DNA of 5,494 bases from Acidimicrobiaceae bacterium (lineage in GTDB: Bacteria > Actinomycetota > Acidimicrobiia > Acidimicrobiales > Ilumatobacteraceae). Within the stretch, counting starts at the first letter, position 1, and every line of letters begins with the position of its first letter. The notes under the pieces were generated by a model. It saw nothing but the letters and a program-made list of their open reading frames with translations. It did not search any database and had not been told where the DNA came from. This document shows positions 5,488-5,494 of this stretch, one piece after another. The position numbers and the translations under genes were made by a program. Where the stretch lies: assembly GCA_006515795.1 (NCBI GenBank), contig VFMC01000124.1, positions 1-5,494 on the forward strand. Direction: 5' to 3'.

Positions 5488-5494
5488 GCGGGTG

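Overview
The window is GC-rich and its ORFs use GTG and TTG as well as ATG starts. The proteins are exported, rich in Thr/Ala/Gly/Val, and carry arginine-rich stop-transfer tails. This fits a high-GC Gram-positive actinobacterium. The style resembles Acidimicrobiia-type genomes, but that placement is an impression and was not tested. No RNA genes, IS elements, CRISPR arrays or phage genes were seen.

Layout. Positions 1-728 (minus strand) hold the 5' part of a secreted protein gene that runs off the left edge. Positions 729-1097 are a 369-bp divergent control region. It holds a cluster of GTCAAG/CTTGAC half-sites, a perfect GC hairpin, and a leader segment that occurs in near-identical form just upstream of both flanking genes. 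Positions 1098-2864 (plus) encode a 588-aa secreted, cysteine-containing protein whose N-terminal domain is clearly paralogous to the left gene. It also has a middle Ig-like segment and a C-terminal domain resembling the WxL surface domain. A strong hairpin (2901-2940) follows. Positions 2963-3973 encode a 336-aa membrane-anchored protein that looks like the DUF916/DUF3324 partner of WxL proteins. A 4-base GTGA overlap leads into 3970-5487, a 505-aa single-pass membrane protein with a neocarzinostatin-like extracellular domain, an Ig-like domain and a cytoplasmic domain I do not recognise.

Taken together, the three plus-strand genes look like an actinobacterial version of a WxL cell-surface locus: a secreted WxL-like protein, a membrane protein that would hold it at the envelope, and a second membrane protein that could connect the surface to the cytoplasm. 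The divergent paralog suggests that the secreted component has been duplicated and perhaps diversified. Family names rest on pattern recognition by eye; no database search was run.
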